In this document: piece after piece, positions 42,782 through 54,979 of the stretch | How the letters are laid out: each line of letters opens with the position of its first letter | How positions within the stretch are numbered: position 1 is the stretch's first letter | Source of the DNA: Erythrobasidium yunnanense | Taxonomy: Eukaryota; Basidiomycota; Cystobasidiomycetes; Erythrobasidiales; Erythrobasidiaceae | Direction of reading: 5' to 3' | Length of the DNA stretch: 64,000 nt | NCBI GenBank assembly: GCA_001600175.1 | Contig: BCJC01000006.1 | Location: 449,968-513,967 of the forward strand | Position numbers and translations under genes: made by a program | The notes under the pieces: model-generated | Told to the model about the DNA's origin: nothing | The model's input: the letters and a program-made list of their open reading frames with translations, nothing else | The model's database searches: none

Positions 42782-42896
42782 CCCTTGAAAGATGAGGATT
42801 GAATGAGTAAGAAGGAGAAAGAAAGAACAGTTCAAAGGTTGACTCTGGACGACCTCAAAGAGTCGGGGCAAACCAGCAACAAGAAATCTTGCAACA
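42782..42896. promoter_or_regulatory. very short bidirectional promoter of uL30m and CDC73 genes
   Basis: 115 bp between divergent starts, purine-rich on the plus strand (GAGTAAGAAGGAGAAAGAAAG). Both promoters and both leaders must fit here. Confidence 0.55.
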
Positions 42897-44527
42897 ATGG
42901 CTGCTAGTAGTAGTAACTATCAGGATCCCCTGCGCCTGCTGCGCGCGACGCTGGCTTCGAAACAGACCATCCATCTCCTGGCCTCGCTGGATCCAGCCAG
43001 CAGTCCCGTCTATTCTCTCAACGAATGCAGTCATCTCTCCTTCCCCTCTGCCTCTGCTGGCAACAACCCCATCGTGCTTCCCAAAATCACTCCTACACGC
43101 TTCAAGCGGACACCCCAATCACTCGATACAGAGACATGGGACATCCAATCCCTGCTTCTATGCTACTTGAAGAAAGACGCATCTATAGCGGAGTATGCGC
43201 AGGAAGCTGTGAAACAGGGCGTAGAGCTCGTAGGTATCATGCAGAGACGTATCGTGTCCGACTATCTTGAAGGAAAAGATACGACGGGACAAGCAGCGCC
43301 GTACATCGTACAGGATATCAGTGTGAGGGATGCGAGTGGGAATAGTGTATTGCCGGTGCTGGATGGACAGGCGGCTGCGCTGGAGGATGCGATTAGGGAC
43401 ACGACTGTAGAAGCTACGCTAGCAGGCACAATCACCTCCGCAGACAAGGCCTCCTCTTCTACACAACTACCACAATCAGCAACTGCAACTGCTTCCACAG
43501 CCGACGCCCAACGACCCGCCAAAAAAGCGCGCTATGTAGTCAACAAAGAAGACTTGGAAGCATGCAAGCGCATCTCTTCTTTCTGGGAGCCTAAGCAGAT
43601 CGCAGATCGGACTAGCGTCTTGCGTGGAACGGTCAAGAAAGCGAATTTCGCGAGCGTGAGAGAGATGGTGCATGATAGATTGAAGCACGGTAAAGAGGAG
43701 GTTAGGAAAGCGGCGCATGGGCATCCGGCGAATACGGTGCAGGTGCAGCCGGCTGCTCAGGCGCCTCAGAAGAGAAGGCGTGAGTCCTTCCCTGGCTTCT
43801 TCTATTTCTCCTGTCGGATAGCTGATGGTATCCTCCGCGATGGCTTCTCAGGCAACATGAACCCCATAATCATCATTTCACCCTCCTCCTCCGCCCTGAT
43901 CACGATGCACAACGTGAAGCGTTTCCTCGAAGAATCCCACTTTGAGCCCTCCGACATAGCTCGTCAATCAAGTAACCGAAACGCCGAAGATGTCGTTCAC
44001 ATCAACCATAAACGAACCATAGGCACACTTGCGAGTGAGAGCGCTATAAACAGTGCACAGAATAGTATGGGAGGAGGACTCGCGGGTCAGAATAGGGCGG
44101 AGAGAGGTGCGGCGGGGGAGAAATTGGTCAGATATTTCGTGGTGGATGGAGTGGAGGCGCTGAGCAAGTTTGGCGATGATGCGTGGTGAGTCCATTTTAA
44201 CTCGCTGTCATTCTTCTTCCCCGTAGAATACTAACATCGTACGCCTGGAATGACAGGGACCGCGTCGTATGCGTGATGACCACAGGCCAAGAATGGCAAT
44301 TCCGGCCGTACAAGTTCAGCGAGCCTAAAGAGCTCTTCCACGCCGTCAAGGGAATCTATCCCAAATATTCAAACGAGCCTCCTAATCCAAAAATCGCGTC
44401 CTGGAATGTGAGCGAACTCAAGATTGACCCGCTCAAACGACATACGGATAAGAGTGTTGTGAGCGAGTTTTGGAGGACGTTGGAGAGCTGGACGGCGGTT
44501 CACAAGCAGGGAATAGTGGATTTCTAG
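42897..44527 (+). CDS. CDC73: Cdc73, Paf1-complex subunit (parafibromin)
   Basis: Nuclear RNA polymerase II elongation and histone-modification factor. N-terminus DPLRLLRATLASKQTIHLL, then ETWDIQSLLLCYLKKDASIA, a variable middle with RPAKKARYVVNKEDLEACKR, and the Ras-like C-terminal domain. That domain reads NPIIIISPSSSALITMHNVK, VRYFVVDGVEALSKFGDDAW, then RVVCVMTTGQEWQFRPYKF and SNEPPNPKIASWNVSELKID. Three exons; introns near 43780-43853 and 44189-44255. The last residues (AVHKQGIVDF) match the usual family end. Confidence 0.92.
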
Positions 44528-44653
44528 AAAACCCTCGTGGAAAGAGGGTACTGGAATGGCTCATCGAAGTCAAGGCCATTTGTTGTATCGAGATACAAAA
44601 CGCTAAGAAGAGCTATGCATATAATATGCGAAGCCAAAGCTAGAGAGATCGAT

Positions 44654-46898
44654 TTAAGCTCGCCCTCCTCCTGTCCGCTTGTTCCGCTTGACAGCTTCTC
44701 TATGCCGCTTCCTGACTTGTTCATTAAGCTTCCTCCGCACCGTCTCATGCTGCGCCGTGATCTCCTCGCTATACCCACAAACTCAATCAGCCTGCGTCCA
44801 CGCCTCTCGAGGACTCAAGACGGATACTCACATAGTCTGCGTCCGCTTGAAGCGCTTAGCCTCACTGACTCCCGTCCAGCTTCTACTGAGGAGTTTCTCT
44901 CGCTCTTCAGTACTTAGGCCATACGCAATCCCACCGGGTAAGTCGTCCCCTTCAAGCGGGAAAGGGAAGAAGAGCGTCTCATACGGATCATAGCCTGCAG
45001 CTGAAGATTGGGTGTAGCTTGATGTGGTGGGTTTGGTGGAAGGCTCGTGGATGCGCTTGGTTGTGTGGAAGGAGAGAGGCTGCTCTGGAGCTACGTCAAG
45101 CTCTTCTTCCTCTAGCTCGATGTCGTCGAGGAAAGCTCCGAGCGAGAAGCCCGCTGAAGAATGCGATGAATCAGCTAATACACCTTGTGCTGCTTAGGTC
45201 AGTGCACAATGTGCTTACCTGTAGCTTCTTGAGGCTTGAACATCTCAGTCAGACTTTGCATCTGGTTGTTGGCTGCGTTATAAGTCGGTTGTCCTGTCTG
45301 AGTTGCGTCATCTTCCTCCTCCTCTGCTGCTTCTTCCTCGCTAGAAACAGAATCTTCCTCGTTCGCTTCAGCTTCAACTTCGAGTTCTTCCTCTGATTCT
45401 TCGGCCGCTTCCGCTGATTCTGCTTGCTCTGCCATCTCTGCTTCTTCTTCCGCGTCAGAAGCATCGCCCGACTCTTCACCTGGTCCCTCCCCCATAGACA
45501 AGGCCGGAGGCTGGACAGCCGCAACTTCAGGCTCTTCCTCCTCTTCTTTGGACGATGATTCCTCTTCCTCCTCTCCGGCTTCGTCCATTGGCGCATCGTT
45601 CGCTGCTTCTACTTCGCTGATCCTTTCTGGCGCTCTCCCCAGTAATTGCTCAAGCAAGGCCATCTGCTTCTGTCTCTCCGCAGTAGCTTCTTCTTCGTTA
45701 AACGCAGGCAGAGCCACGACCTCTGTCGGGTCAGGTAGGCTGTCGTCACTCTCACTATCTTGCGAGCTCACATCTGCCCGTGCTTCCGCTACTTCTGCCA
45801 AATCGTTGATCGCGGCAGCTTTTTTGAGAGGGATGTCTTTCGCTAGATCCGCCTCGCGAAGATGCTTGGGGTTCCACTTCGTACTATCGATCTTGACCCT
45901 TCGTGCTCGAGTAGGTGGAACAGCAGGCGCTTCCTTGCTTTCGCCGTCGGTCTTGACTGTCTTCTTCTCTTTCTTCTGCTTCTTGTCGGCTTTCGCATCT
46001 TTCGCTCCATCATTTGTCCGACTGCGCTTCTTGATCTTACTATCGGCCTTGGATGCGGGCTCGTCTGGAATGGACGGTAAAGGATGATCTGGTCGAGCAA
46101 TTATGGGAAAGATAGGTGTAGAAGTGGTTGGGTCAATCTTCCAGCCCTGTAAGCGACAGACATCAGACCATCAGGACCAGTAAATTATGTACAGGGCTTA
46201 CAGTCCGTTCTTTGGCGTTCTCAGCGGTCGTTAGAGCAGGCTCGCTTGGACCAGGCTTAGGCAGCTTGGGCTTCTTCTTGTTATCATTTGCAGCAGCTTG
46301 CGCTCGCTCACTGTCTATGCGCTCTCGCTCAAGCCTGAGGCAAGCATGTCAGAATAGCCATGTAACTCGATAATCTTGCGAGGCCTACTTCTCCAAGAAG
46401 CCAGATTTCGCTTCAGCTATGCGTAGAGTAGACCCTTTCCATACTGATCCACTCAGAAGATTCATGCCTATTCGCGGACCATATCAGACCAGCTTCTTGC
46501 AAAGTAACGGATCTTGGCCAATCTCGCCAGGCTCACATTGCTGCATCTTGCTCTTTGTGATGTCAATGTCCACGAAAGCATATCTCAGAGGAATACCTAT
46601 CTCAACATCTCAGCTATAGCTTAGCCAGATGACTGCTTTTCGACCTACCGTTACCATCGAGTTTTCCGAGGCCGTCCACCTTCTCTACGGTACCAAACGA
46701 CTTGAATCTGTCCACTACGTCTTGTTCAGAGATAGCTGGAAGGCCAGCGACGTGCAGACGACGAGTCTTTGACTTTTCAGGTTTCGACTTTCTGGCCGGC
46801 GCAGCTGTCGCAGGATCTGCAGCTGATGGAGGAGCTTCAGCTTGCTTGCCGCGCTGCTTAGCTGACATCTTCATGGTGGGAGCAGACGGTTTCGACAT
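44654..46898 (-). CDS. Nop8/NOL8-like nucleolar RRM protein
   Basis: Several exons from ATG 46898. Basic start (MSKPSAPTMKMSAKQRGK), RRM with RNP2-like LHVAGLPAISEQDVVDRF and RNP1-like YAFVDIDI across an intron, a Lys-rich segment (KKRSRTNDGAKDAKADKKQK), and a very acidic Glu/Ser/Ala stretch of about 150 residues. C-terminal motifs are LTEMFKPQEATGFSLGAFL and DPYETLFFPFPLEGDDLPGG, ending with a basic helix (NEQVRKRHREAVKRNKRTG). Domain order and the basic C-terminal helix fit Nop8, needed for 60S ribosome biogenesis. The stop is at 44654, 126 bp from the convergent CDC73 stop. Confidence 0.8.
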
Positions 46899-47027
46899 GA
46901 TGTCAAATGTCCGAAGGACAACCTGTCATAGCTGCACGATATCATGTCCTTGCAATGCTGCATGCTATCGACGTTTTCGTAGTATAACAACAACATCACG
47001 ACCACTTCCCTGCTAATCCTTCCACGC

Positions 47028-50000
47028 CTAATCCTCTTGCGAATGCTTCTGACGCTCGGGCTTACCAAATTTCTCCTCCAGGAACTCAGCCATAACCTTA
47101 TGCACCACTCCATATGCTCCTCTGACACCCATACTATGTGCTGAATCTGTAAACATCCTGAACCGGAAGTTGGTCAGACCAGCGTAAGTCAGGCGATCCA
47201 ATAAAGCCGCGCTGTTCAGGTAGTGCACTGTTCAAAGTCCCGTCAGCATGTACAGATCAATAGTACGACCTATACATACCGTTGTCGTCGCCCGACCCAT
47301 GCATCAGCAGGAAATCGGCATGCTTGAAGCCTTCCATATTTGTGACCGCCGACTTCCTATATCCAGCTTCATTCTCCTCGAGCGTGCCCATATATCTCTC
47401 AGTATAGATGGTATCGTAGTACCTCCAGTCAGTAACAGGAGCTACCGCAATACCAAGCGAGAATGCCGTCGAATTGGTTTCAAGGACTTTTGAAGTCAGG
47501 TAGCCGCCATAACTCCATCCCTGTATGCCTATCCGCTTCTCATCTACGTATGGTAGCTTTGCATACTGCTTGGCGACTGCGATCTGATCGGCCGCTTCGA
47601 CTTCGCCCAGGTTCTTCCTGATCACCGAGCGGAACTTCCGCCCTCGGTAACCTGTACCTCGTCCGTCAACCTCGACGACTATATAGCCAAGAGTAGAAGC
47701 GATGTAATGAGTGAAGTCGACACGATATGTGTTCTGCACAGTCTGCGAATTTGGTCCGCCGTAAGGTCGGAAAACGACTGGATACTTGGTTCGACCAGAA
47801 GTGTCCATGTTCGGTGGGAGTGTCTCGCGGACGTTGACTGTAACGTTGTTTCCGACGTGCATGTCTGCGAAGGATGTCTTCGGCAGCTGATAGCCAGACA
47901 AGGTCTGGTTCAGTGCGGCATTATCGACTAGGACTTCATGGCCTGAGACAAGGAGTTAAGTCGATACGACCGCTTTTGGATAAGCTACCTACTTGAGTTC
48001 TGAACGTTGTACAAGCGTTGCCAAGGTAGGCCCGCACGCTGATGCAGCAGATAATATCCAGCTTGTGGTGAGAAGGATGCATCGTAGAACCCTGGACTTC
48101 TTTCATTCGCCAATATAGTCGGGCTTGGAGGCTGTGAGCCTTTTCGAAGGCTGTCGAGGTCTGGAGTTGTTGGTAGGGGAACGGAGTAGAGGTGTCTCTC
48201 TATAGATGGATTGGCTGCGATGAAGTATCTGACAGGCTGCTCAGCATTGCTCGTCTTTCACAGGGACTGGAGTGGACGTACATGAGCCTACGTTGCAGGT
48301 CGACTGCTTGAACGCCGCCTTCAATCTCCCATTCACCGCTCGTCAAGAAGACCGGTTCAGCAGCATCTGCCGGAGAGAAGTATGCCAAGTGAGAGAAACC
48401 ATCTCGATTAGGGAGTATATCAAGGTAGCCAGGTGGAATATCGTTGCTTGCGCCTTGATGATTCGAGAACGCATCGATCGCATGAATAGTTTGTGCAGCT
48501 TCTGCCCATCCTCCATCTATCTTCTCGTAGTCGACATCTCTTGCAATCACTGCTGGCTGGACCTGTCCTTTCTGGTCTTTCTTCAAGAAGTCGGAGTGAG
48601 CTATCCGTTCCCGAGATGCAGCTCGAGTCGATTCTCGGACCATCAGATCATGGTCGCCGACCCATGCTACCTCCGTAATTATTCGATCATGTATATCTAG
48701 AGGACTTTCGGTCTGCAGAGTGTAGATCGCTTCCTGTTCTTGGCCTGATTGATGCGCTTCGAGGTCGAACACGCTTAGTGTGACTTTCGGATTCGGGGCT
48801 GGAGAGAGCTTGTTAGCAGGTGTCAAGCTATGGTTTGGCCTTGACGCTCACTGCCTGGCTTCGGGTACCGCATATCTTCAAACTTTGTATATGAAGAGGC
48901 GCCTGGTGAGAAGCGGTCTGGATTATAGACAGGATAGCTATATACCTGTACCTCACTCTCATCGAAGCTCAGGTATGCCAGCTTCTTCCCGTCCGGGCTC
49001 CACCACACAGCAGAGTCGCTACCGAACACTTCCTCCTCGTACGCCCAGTCGGGAATACCATTAAATATAGTTTCATTGCCATTGTTGGTAACTCGAACGG
49101 CAGAAGAGAAGTTTGCTGATGTTGTAACGTAAAGATCGTTGTCCTCTACATATGCGATAGAATGACCTTGCGGTGCCCATTTCGCAATAGCAGTTTTCGA
49201 AGGGCTGTTCCTCTCGGTAAGAGGGACAGTCGAGCCGCTCTCTAGGTCATGTATCCAGAAGTTGAAGCGTGATGAATGCCGCCAGACGGGCTCCTGGTCT
49301 GCCCCAAACAGGATATATCGCAGATCATGCGAGACTGAGAAAGTCTGGTAGTTGAGCCGGATGCCGTAATGGTTGAGTATATCAGAGCCTTCGACGAGAA
49401 TACGACTGGAGTTCTGGCCTATATCGTGAAGCTCGATGGATCCGTCCGGCAATTGGCGTGAATAGACACCGTCTCCGGCTGGAATAAGCAGTCAATACCA
49501 CGCATGGTAACGATCGACGTGAGAGCCGACCTTCTGCCAACCAGTCTATGTTCTGCGACCGAGCGAAGAACTTGCCGGTGAGTACATCATCTAAGCTGAT
49601 CTTCGATTTTGCGCCTTGATAGACGTTTGCGGGCGAGGAAAGAGTTGCTTGACCAGCGAAGAGAGCTGCTGTTACGACGAAAACGAGCACGAGGATAGTG
49701 GGTAAAGCTAGACGTCGCTGATTAGGGACAAGGGGCCAAGCCAAGCAGGCATCAGCTTCAATAGGAAAGCTCGTCCAACATAGTCAAGACATACATTCAG
49801 TGGGCCACTTTGCGCTTTCTTGTCTGTAGCCCAGGCAGGCTGCGCTTCCAAGTCATCGCTATTGCCGGCTCTTGCTTTGCGCAACAGGCTCTCTTTCCCG
49901 CGTAGTTCGCCGCTGGAATCGCTTCCTTGTCCTTCATCGTCGCTGTCAGAGTCGGTGTCGCCAGCTAATCCGTCCTTGTACGCATTCAGCTTCTCGTGGA

Positions 50001-50130
50001 ACTCTCGAGGCATGATCAATGGTCTCTTCTGCTGCGCTTGCTGGCTGTGGACATCTTCCAGCTCGTAAGAATCATCATGGTAGCTGGTAGTGGATGCTGT
50101 GTTCTTCAATGACGCATAGCGGTCTGGCAT
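47028..50130 (-). CDS. type II membrane dipeptidyl aminopeptidase (S9B; Ste13/Dap2 type)
   Basis: Removes N-terminal X-Pro/X-Ala dipeptides in the late Golgi or vacuole. Start MPDRYASLKNTAST at 50130; a long acidic cytoplasmic N-terminus with Golgi-sorting-like aromatic residues; membrane anchor LALPTILVLVFVVTAALFAG. The beta-propeller carries DILNHYGIRLNYQTFSVSHD and DWAYEEEVFGSDSAVWWSPD (DW.YEEEV is the Glu pair that binds the substrate N-terminus). Catalytic Ser is in IGIQGWSYGGYLT, Asp in HGSGDDN and His in TDSAHSMG. At least eight exons. The stop is at 47028, 129 bp from the Nop8-like start. Confidence 0.92.
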
Positions 50131-50334
50131 AAGTCGGCATGCTTCAGAAGTTCCCACTTTGAGCGACAAAGGGCAAAGAAACCCTCTTCAAGCGTAAGCT
50201 ATCCATATTCATTCTAGACAACGACCGTGATGTGAGCTACAAGCTCTGCCTGGCGCCATATCACCAATTTCAAGAGGCCCTATGCTACCGATAATCCCTC
50301 TATACCCTCTATGTTCCGTGAGATCTGGCCGGCC

Positions 50335-51852
50335 CTACAGCTTAGAAAGTGCAGCTCGCGCATGCTGCCTTATCCGCTCTATGATGGGTCTTGTGGTTGG
50401 CTGCACTGGCGCGGTCGATTCCTCTTTCTTAGCCATCGAAGCTGCCATGCTCCGCACTACCATGGCTCTTCGACGCTGCCAGAGGTCCATATCCCATTCA
50501 TCCAAGTCTAAGCGGAAATCCCTATGATCCCTGACAGACATCCGATCTCGAAGCTGCAGTGTCTTTTCATTCGTCCCAACTGGACAAGGCATGCCAGTGA
50601 GCTTGAATACTCGGCACGGCCCACGAGTCTCCTCCCATGAGATGTTCTCGAAGCGCTGAGGTGGGATCAGATCCTGTGTATACTGGAATTGGGCCTTCGC
50701 TGGCATAGGGTTGAGAAAGCCAGAGTTGGCATTAACGGGACCGAGAGTGCCTGCCGCGGTGTGCGCTAGGAGTGAGTTGACCACGTAGTCGATTGGCACC
50801 TATGCATTCACTCGTCAGCATGATCACGATCCTCGTTGAAATCAACCCACCTCGTCGAACAGGTTGCTTCCATCGACGAACCCGTCCAATGTCTTATGCA
50901 CCATTGGAATATGCTTTGGCTTCTTCAAAGCCATCCTATGGTAGTTGTTGACGGGCATTGACGAGACGTATGTCCACTGAGGAATCGGCTCGGCGTATCT
51001 GGAACAGAGATAAACTAATCAGATTACGAGTACTGCGAGAAATGTTCTAGCTTACGAAGGTCCGATGCAAGATGGCCTCAAGATCATGATGGGAAGATCT
51101 GGAAACTTGAGGCACAAGACTCGTTCGGCCAGGTGTTTGCTGCAAGCAAGCCGAAGTCAGCTTGCGTCCCCCAATATCAACTATAGCTGCTTACGAGTAG
51201 AGATACGGAATCAAGAAGACCTGCCGAGCCCAAAGTCAGCTCCAGATTCAGACTGGTCTGGATCGATAGTATGTACCTCCTCGACCGGAAATGGATCTCT
51301 GCCATTTCTGACTATCTCCAGCTCTTCAGACGTAGTATACCACTGCATTAAGTCTTCTCCGACTGACGAAGCATGGATCTGCGAGAAGAAGCTGGATACG
51401 TAGACGAATCTATCCAAGTTCCTGAAAGTAGTAGCGAATTGAGCTAGTTCGAGCAAGCCGAAGAGATTCGCTTTAGCCAGCTGAGAGACGGTCTTCAGGA
51501 GGCCTATGTCGGAGGCTAGATGAATGACTGCTGAGGCTTCTTGGCGGACTTTGAGCTGGTCTTGTGGACTTAGGCCCATCAAAGGTTCGGCTATGTCGCC
51601 AGGTAGAGCAATGACTCTCTGTGAAGCCTTCATGTTATTTGAGCACCATTTAAGGTGCGCGTCCCAGCACGATTCCAAGCGGGATTGTGCGACTTTGTGA
51701 TCTGGTGCTCGAACGAGTGCGTAGATGCGCTTCACATTGGTAGTTCGAAGGAGCTTCTCTACCACGAGGAGACCGACTGAGCCTGTAGCTCCGGTCAGGA
51801 AGATGGTCTTGCCAGAGTAGAAGTCGCTTAGATGGGGTGAAGGCGGGATCAT
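50335..51852 (-). CDS. fatty acyl-CoA reductase-like NAD(P)-dependent reductase
   Basis: Male-sterility/thioester-reductase SDR fold. ATG 51852; FYSGKTIFLTGATGSVGLLV (TGATGxxG), KRIYALVRAP (cofactor selectivity), ALPGDIAEPLMGLS, AVIHLASDIGLLKTV and FVYVSSFFSQ follow. An intron then joins to LYSKHLAERV, giving the catalytic YxxxK. The later part (LPIMILRPCIGPSYAEPIPQ, VPIDYVVNSLLAHTA) is typical of extended-SDR acyl reductases that make fatty alcohols or aldehydes. There is no clear C-terminal FAR helical domain; the tail is basic (IERIRQHARAALSKL). Substrate unknown; ER or lipid-droplet association possible. Confidence 0.8.
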
Positions 51853-52447
51853 GATTAGGATGTCAAGTGAATGTGGATGGCAGGACGACTCTAATAACTT
51901 GGTTACGAGCGAAGGAAAGAGAGGAGAAGACTATGGTCACCAGCACACGCAGAAAGTCTCAAGCCAAGGCGGGAAAGGACTTTCAAAGTCCGGAAGCTCG
52001 CAAGGCTTCCTGATTCTGCAGAGAAAGAGCAGAGGATGAAGCTTGTCTTTCGTTTGAGATGCGAAACCTTTCCTTTCGATAGAGTGGAAGTCGGGCGGGC
52101 CTGATCCGGCTATCATCATCCTTTCATCAGGGCCCTGTGCGAGTGACATTTGGGCGTGACAGATGGTAGAACGTGGCGTATTCTTCCGCAACGGAGCGCG
52201 AACCTTGCTCCTAGGTTTCTCACAGTCAGCTGCTCCTCGGCCGTGAAGCTGAAGAGCCAGGTAGAGAACGGTCGAGATGCAGAATGCTGGTCTGTACGCT
52301 GACACGGGGATACATGTACGATCACTCAGCTCATTGATCCAGTCAATTGATACCGACCGGATTCTGTGCCCTGACGGTGCGTTTGGAAGAAGCGCAAGGA
52401 AAGCCATCGTGCTTCTCTAGGTGGTTTTCGCGGAAAGTCATAGTAAT
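51853..52447. other. intergenic region
   Basis: 595 bp upstream of the acyl-CoA-reductase-like gene and downstream of the glutathione transferase gene. A minus-strand frame of about 157 codons (51937-52407) is Pro/Arg/Ser-rich and has no splice or motif support. Confidence 0.4.
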
Positions 52448-53276
52448 TTACGCCTTCTTCGGTAACAAGCTTGTGCTGGCCTCTCGACCACTAATGTCGG
52501 CCCACCACCGTGCAACGTTGGGCCGACTTGAGAACAGACTTTCGTATCCAGCATTGTGTAGCTTGGCTCCGTATGGGAGGTGCTAAAGAACAGGAACAAG
52601 TTAGTCGAAGAAGCTCATACCGAAGGAATAGTATATCTCTGCCGAATGGACTCACGAAGAGGTCGGCAAGCGAATACTCCTCGCCTGCTAGGTATTTCTG
52701 CTTAGAGAGGATAGCTTCGTAGGCGTCAAGCTTTGGGGATAGAGCATCGACCATCTGCTTGACTTTGGCTTGATCTGGTTCTCCGAGACCCTACAATCGA
52801 CTGTTTCAGAGCAGGACCCTCAGCTAGGAAGCTATATACGCACCTTCATCTTCTTGAAGATGAGCTCTTGAATAATACCGGATGCCAGCGGATCAAAGTC
52901 TGCATATTCGATAGATGCTGCTTGCTCGAATCTGGCTAGCTGTTGATAGTAGTCGCCGGATGCAGATTGACTGGGCATGAGTCGTCCTTTGCCATATTTT
53001 GCGGCGATGTATCTGCAGATAGCTCTTGATTCATACATCATAAAGTCGCCATCGATGAGAACGGGTATTTGACCGAAAGCTGGGCTGACCATCAGCCTTG
53101 GCTCCTCGATGAAAGTGTAGAAGCTTACGATGCTTAGCCAAATGCTCAGGCTTCTTATGCTCTCCCTTTGGCATGGTTATAGGCAAGACTTCGATATCTA
53201 TGCCCAGCTCCTTGCAGGTCAGCAAGACGCGCAGAGAGCAGGTCGAAGTTGTGGTGCCGATGATTTGGAGTGGCAT
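52448..53276 (-). CDS. glutathione S-transferase
   Basis: Cytosolic GST with thioredoxin-like N-terminal domain: MPLQIIGTTTSTCSLRVLLT (Ser/Cys active-site region), GIDIEVLPITMPKGEHKKPE, then PAFGQIPVLIDGD (cis-Pro, glutathione site) and ESRAICRYIAAKYG (Glu-Ser for the gamma-glutamyl group). The helical C-terminal domain has KQKYLAGEEYSLADLF and RPNVARWWADI. Four exons; introns near 53093-53130, 52786-52842 and 52583-52655. Ends with TAA at 52448. Length about 215 residues, normal. Phi/theta-like fungal class likely (detoxification, peroxide defence). Confidence 0.9.
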
Positions 53277-53391
53277 TGTGACAGTAGGTGGTGACTCGTT
53301 GGTCTGGAAGGAGAGACGTCGCGACAGCTGCATCGACTAGAGCGCTACAGCCCCACTATCCGGACCCTCGGGTCCGTCTACCGTGAAGATG

Positions 53392-53997
53392 TCAGCCGTG
53401 TGCGCTTATTATCGCTGTCCTTGATGCAGTCAACGCTTCGCAATGATATCGAAGAGCTTGCAACGAGTCGATCTCTGGTCTGCTGGACTCGCTTTCTCGC
53501 CAATCTCGATTCTCAGCATGACTGGGTGTTTCAAGGTCCTCAAGTAGCGCAGTCGCAAGCCAGCCAGGTGTACGACTATGCGGGTACGGAAGTTCAAAGT
53601 CATAGCATCGTCGCAGGAACTCGCTGCCCAGCTCTTGTAAATCGGGAAGAGCAAGAAACGCAGGGCATGTCAAGTCTCGCACCGCTACTGCTCTGGCCAG
53701 CGCACAAAGTTGCCAGTCTTTATACAGCAACGGCTTGATATGAATCACCCGAAGGTTTGCGATTGCGGCGGTACTAACTGACTGCTGAGCCCTAAAAATG
53801 AACGGGGAGAGTGGAAAGGCAAAGCTGTCTTCTTTCGATATAGCCGCTGTACTCGCAGAACGAGATCTAGACTCTGTCATCATCGACGTATCGCCGTGCA
53901 TGAACGCGACCCTGCATGACAGCCCCTGCTTCTTGGCTTCGTGGGTCTCGGACCGCCTCGACCCCTGCAAGATGTCCAAATATATTTGAAATAACAT
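53392..53997 (-). CDS. hypothetical protein, about 200 residues
   Basis: Single open frame; start either ATG 53997 or, more likely, the MHGDTSMMTESRSRS start some 30 codons in. Composition is ordinary with Leu/Ala-rich stretches (LCALARAVAVRDLTCPAF, LGSEFLRRCYDFELPY), no signal peptide, no membrane segment, no Cys pattern. Length without a stop on this strand is the main support. Family not recognised, and it could still be chance. Confidence 0.4.
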   Translation of the reverse strand: MLFQIYLDILQGSRRSETHEAKKQGLSCRVAFMHGDTSMMTESRSRSASTAAISKEDSFAFPLSPFIFRAQQSVSTAAIANLRVIHIKPLLYKDWQLCALARAVAVRDLTCPAFLALPDLQELGSEFLRRCYDFELPYPHSRTPGWLATALLEDLETPSHAENRDWRESESSRPEIDSLQALRYHCEALTASRTAIISAHG

Positions 53998-54060
53998 TTT
54001 CTCTTGACTTTCTCTCCCTCTTACCTTCTCTCTCGAAAGCTACGAAGCCAGAATATCTGC

Positions 54061-54979
54061 CATGGTCTCATAGTTCCTCCCTCTTACGCCGATACAGCTC
54101 CTGCTGTGGAGTACGCACCACAGGCAGAGCAACAGCAGCAATCAGCTGGTGCAGCACCTTTCACGAACACAAACGAGGACGCCGCGAAGCCTGAGTATAG
54201 CAAGGAAGCCGATGCACCAGCAGACCTGGAAGGCGCAGAAGACCACAAGCCCAAGACACTGCTGCAGCGCATCCGTAGACCTAAAGACAATGGATGCTGC
54301 TGCTGCATCCTCATGTTGGTCCTCATCGCTTTCATTATTGCATGCTTCGCTGCCATCAGCTTTGGCATTTCTGTCGGAGTCGAGAAAGGTCTGACTGGGT
54401 AAGCCTCATGCAATTCGCCCGTATTCTGTGACAATATACTGACCTCTGTGCAACAGCGAGTACATGTGGTCGCCCGGCCATAACAAGCTCTTCCGAATTT
54501 GTGAGTCGGCTTCCCTCACTGGCAACACACTCGCCGTGCACACCTGCAATGTCTATCGACCCCTCCAAGACGTAAACGCCCCTCCCATGCACTCTTTTAC
54601 CGAGAACATCCGCACTTGGCAGAGTTTCAGCTCGAACAGTCGTGCAAATCCAGGCGCGGCAGCACGCATCAATGCCGTCCGCCTAGACTCCCTCCTCTTC
54701 GAGAAAGGACTAAGATGCACATCTTCCTCACCTCCTGGCACTGTACGCAAAGATGCAGCTGCTCAGATCATTATTGGCCAAGTCGGACAGAGTTTCGGAA
54801 TGCGCAAAACTGCCAGAGCGTGCAATTTCGATGAGTATGGAAAGAATATTCAGGACTACTGTGCCGAATATGGAGATGGTGGTCAGAAGGCCTTTGCAAA
54901 GCCGCATCCTCTCAGCATTAACCAGATCTTCGGCAAGCATTTCGGGATGAATTGCAGCTGGGTCGAGGGGGTGTACTAA
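54061..54979 (+). CDS. six-Cys type II membrane protein, array copy 1
   Basis: Exon 1 encodes an Ala/Gln/Glu-rich cytoplasmic N-terminus and a Cys-headed membrane anchor (CCCCILMLVLIAFIIACFAA) followed by GVEKGLTG. An intron (donor GTAAGC, branch CTGACC) leads to the ectodomain exon 54454-54979, with FRICESA, AVHTCNVYRPLQDVNAPP, HSFTENIRTW, GLRC, RACNFDEYGKNIQDYCAEYG, PLSINQIF and FGMNCSW. Six conserved cysteines suggest three disulfides in the Golgi or at the cell surface. The ATG at 54061 that aligns with copy 4's start is out of frame with the exon by one base, so the real start is unclear. Function unknown. Confidence 0.6.

Noticed and set aside
45548-46087. Long plus-strand frame of 179 codons rich in Ser and Ala
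   Set aside because: It is the mirror of the acidic Glu/Ser tract and basic region of the Nop8-like gene on the minus strand.
51937-52407. Minus-strand frame of 157 codons between two genes
   Set aside because: Pro/Arg/Ser-rich, no motif, no splice signals, overlapping a likely promoter.
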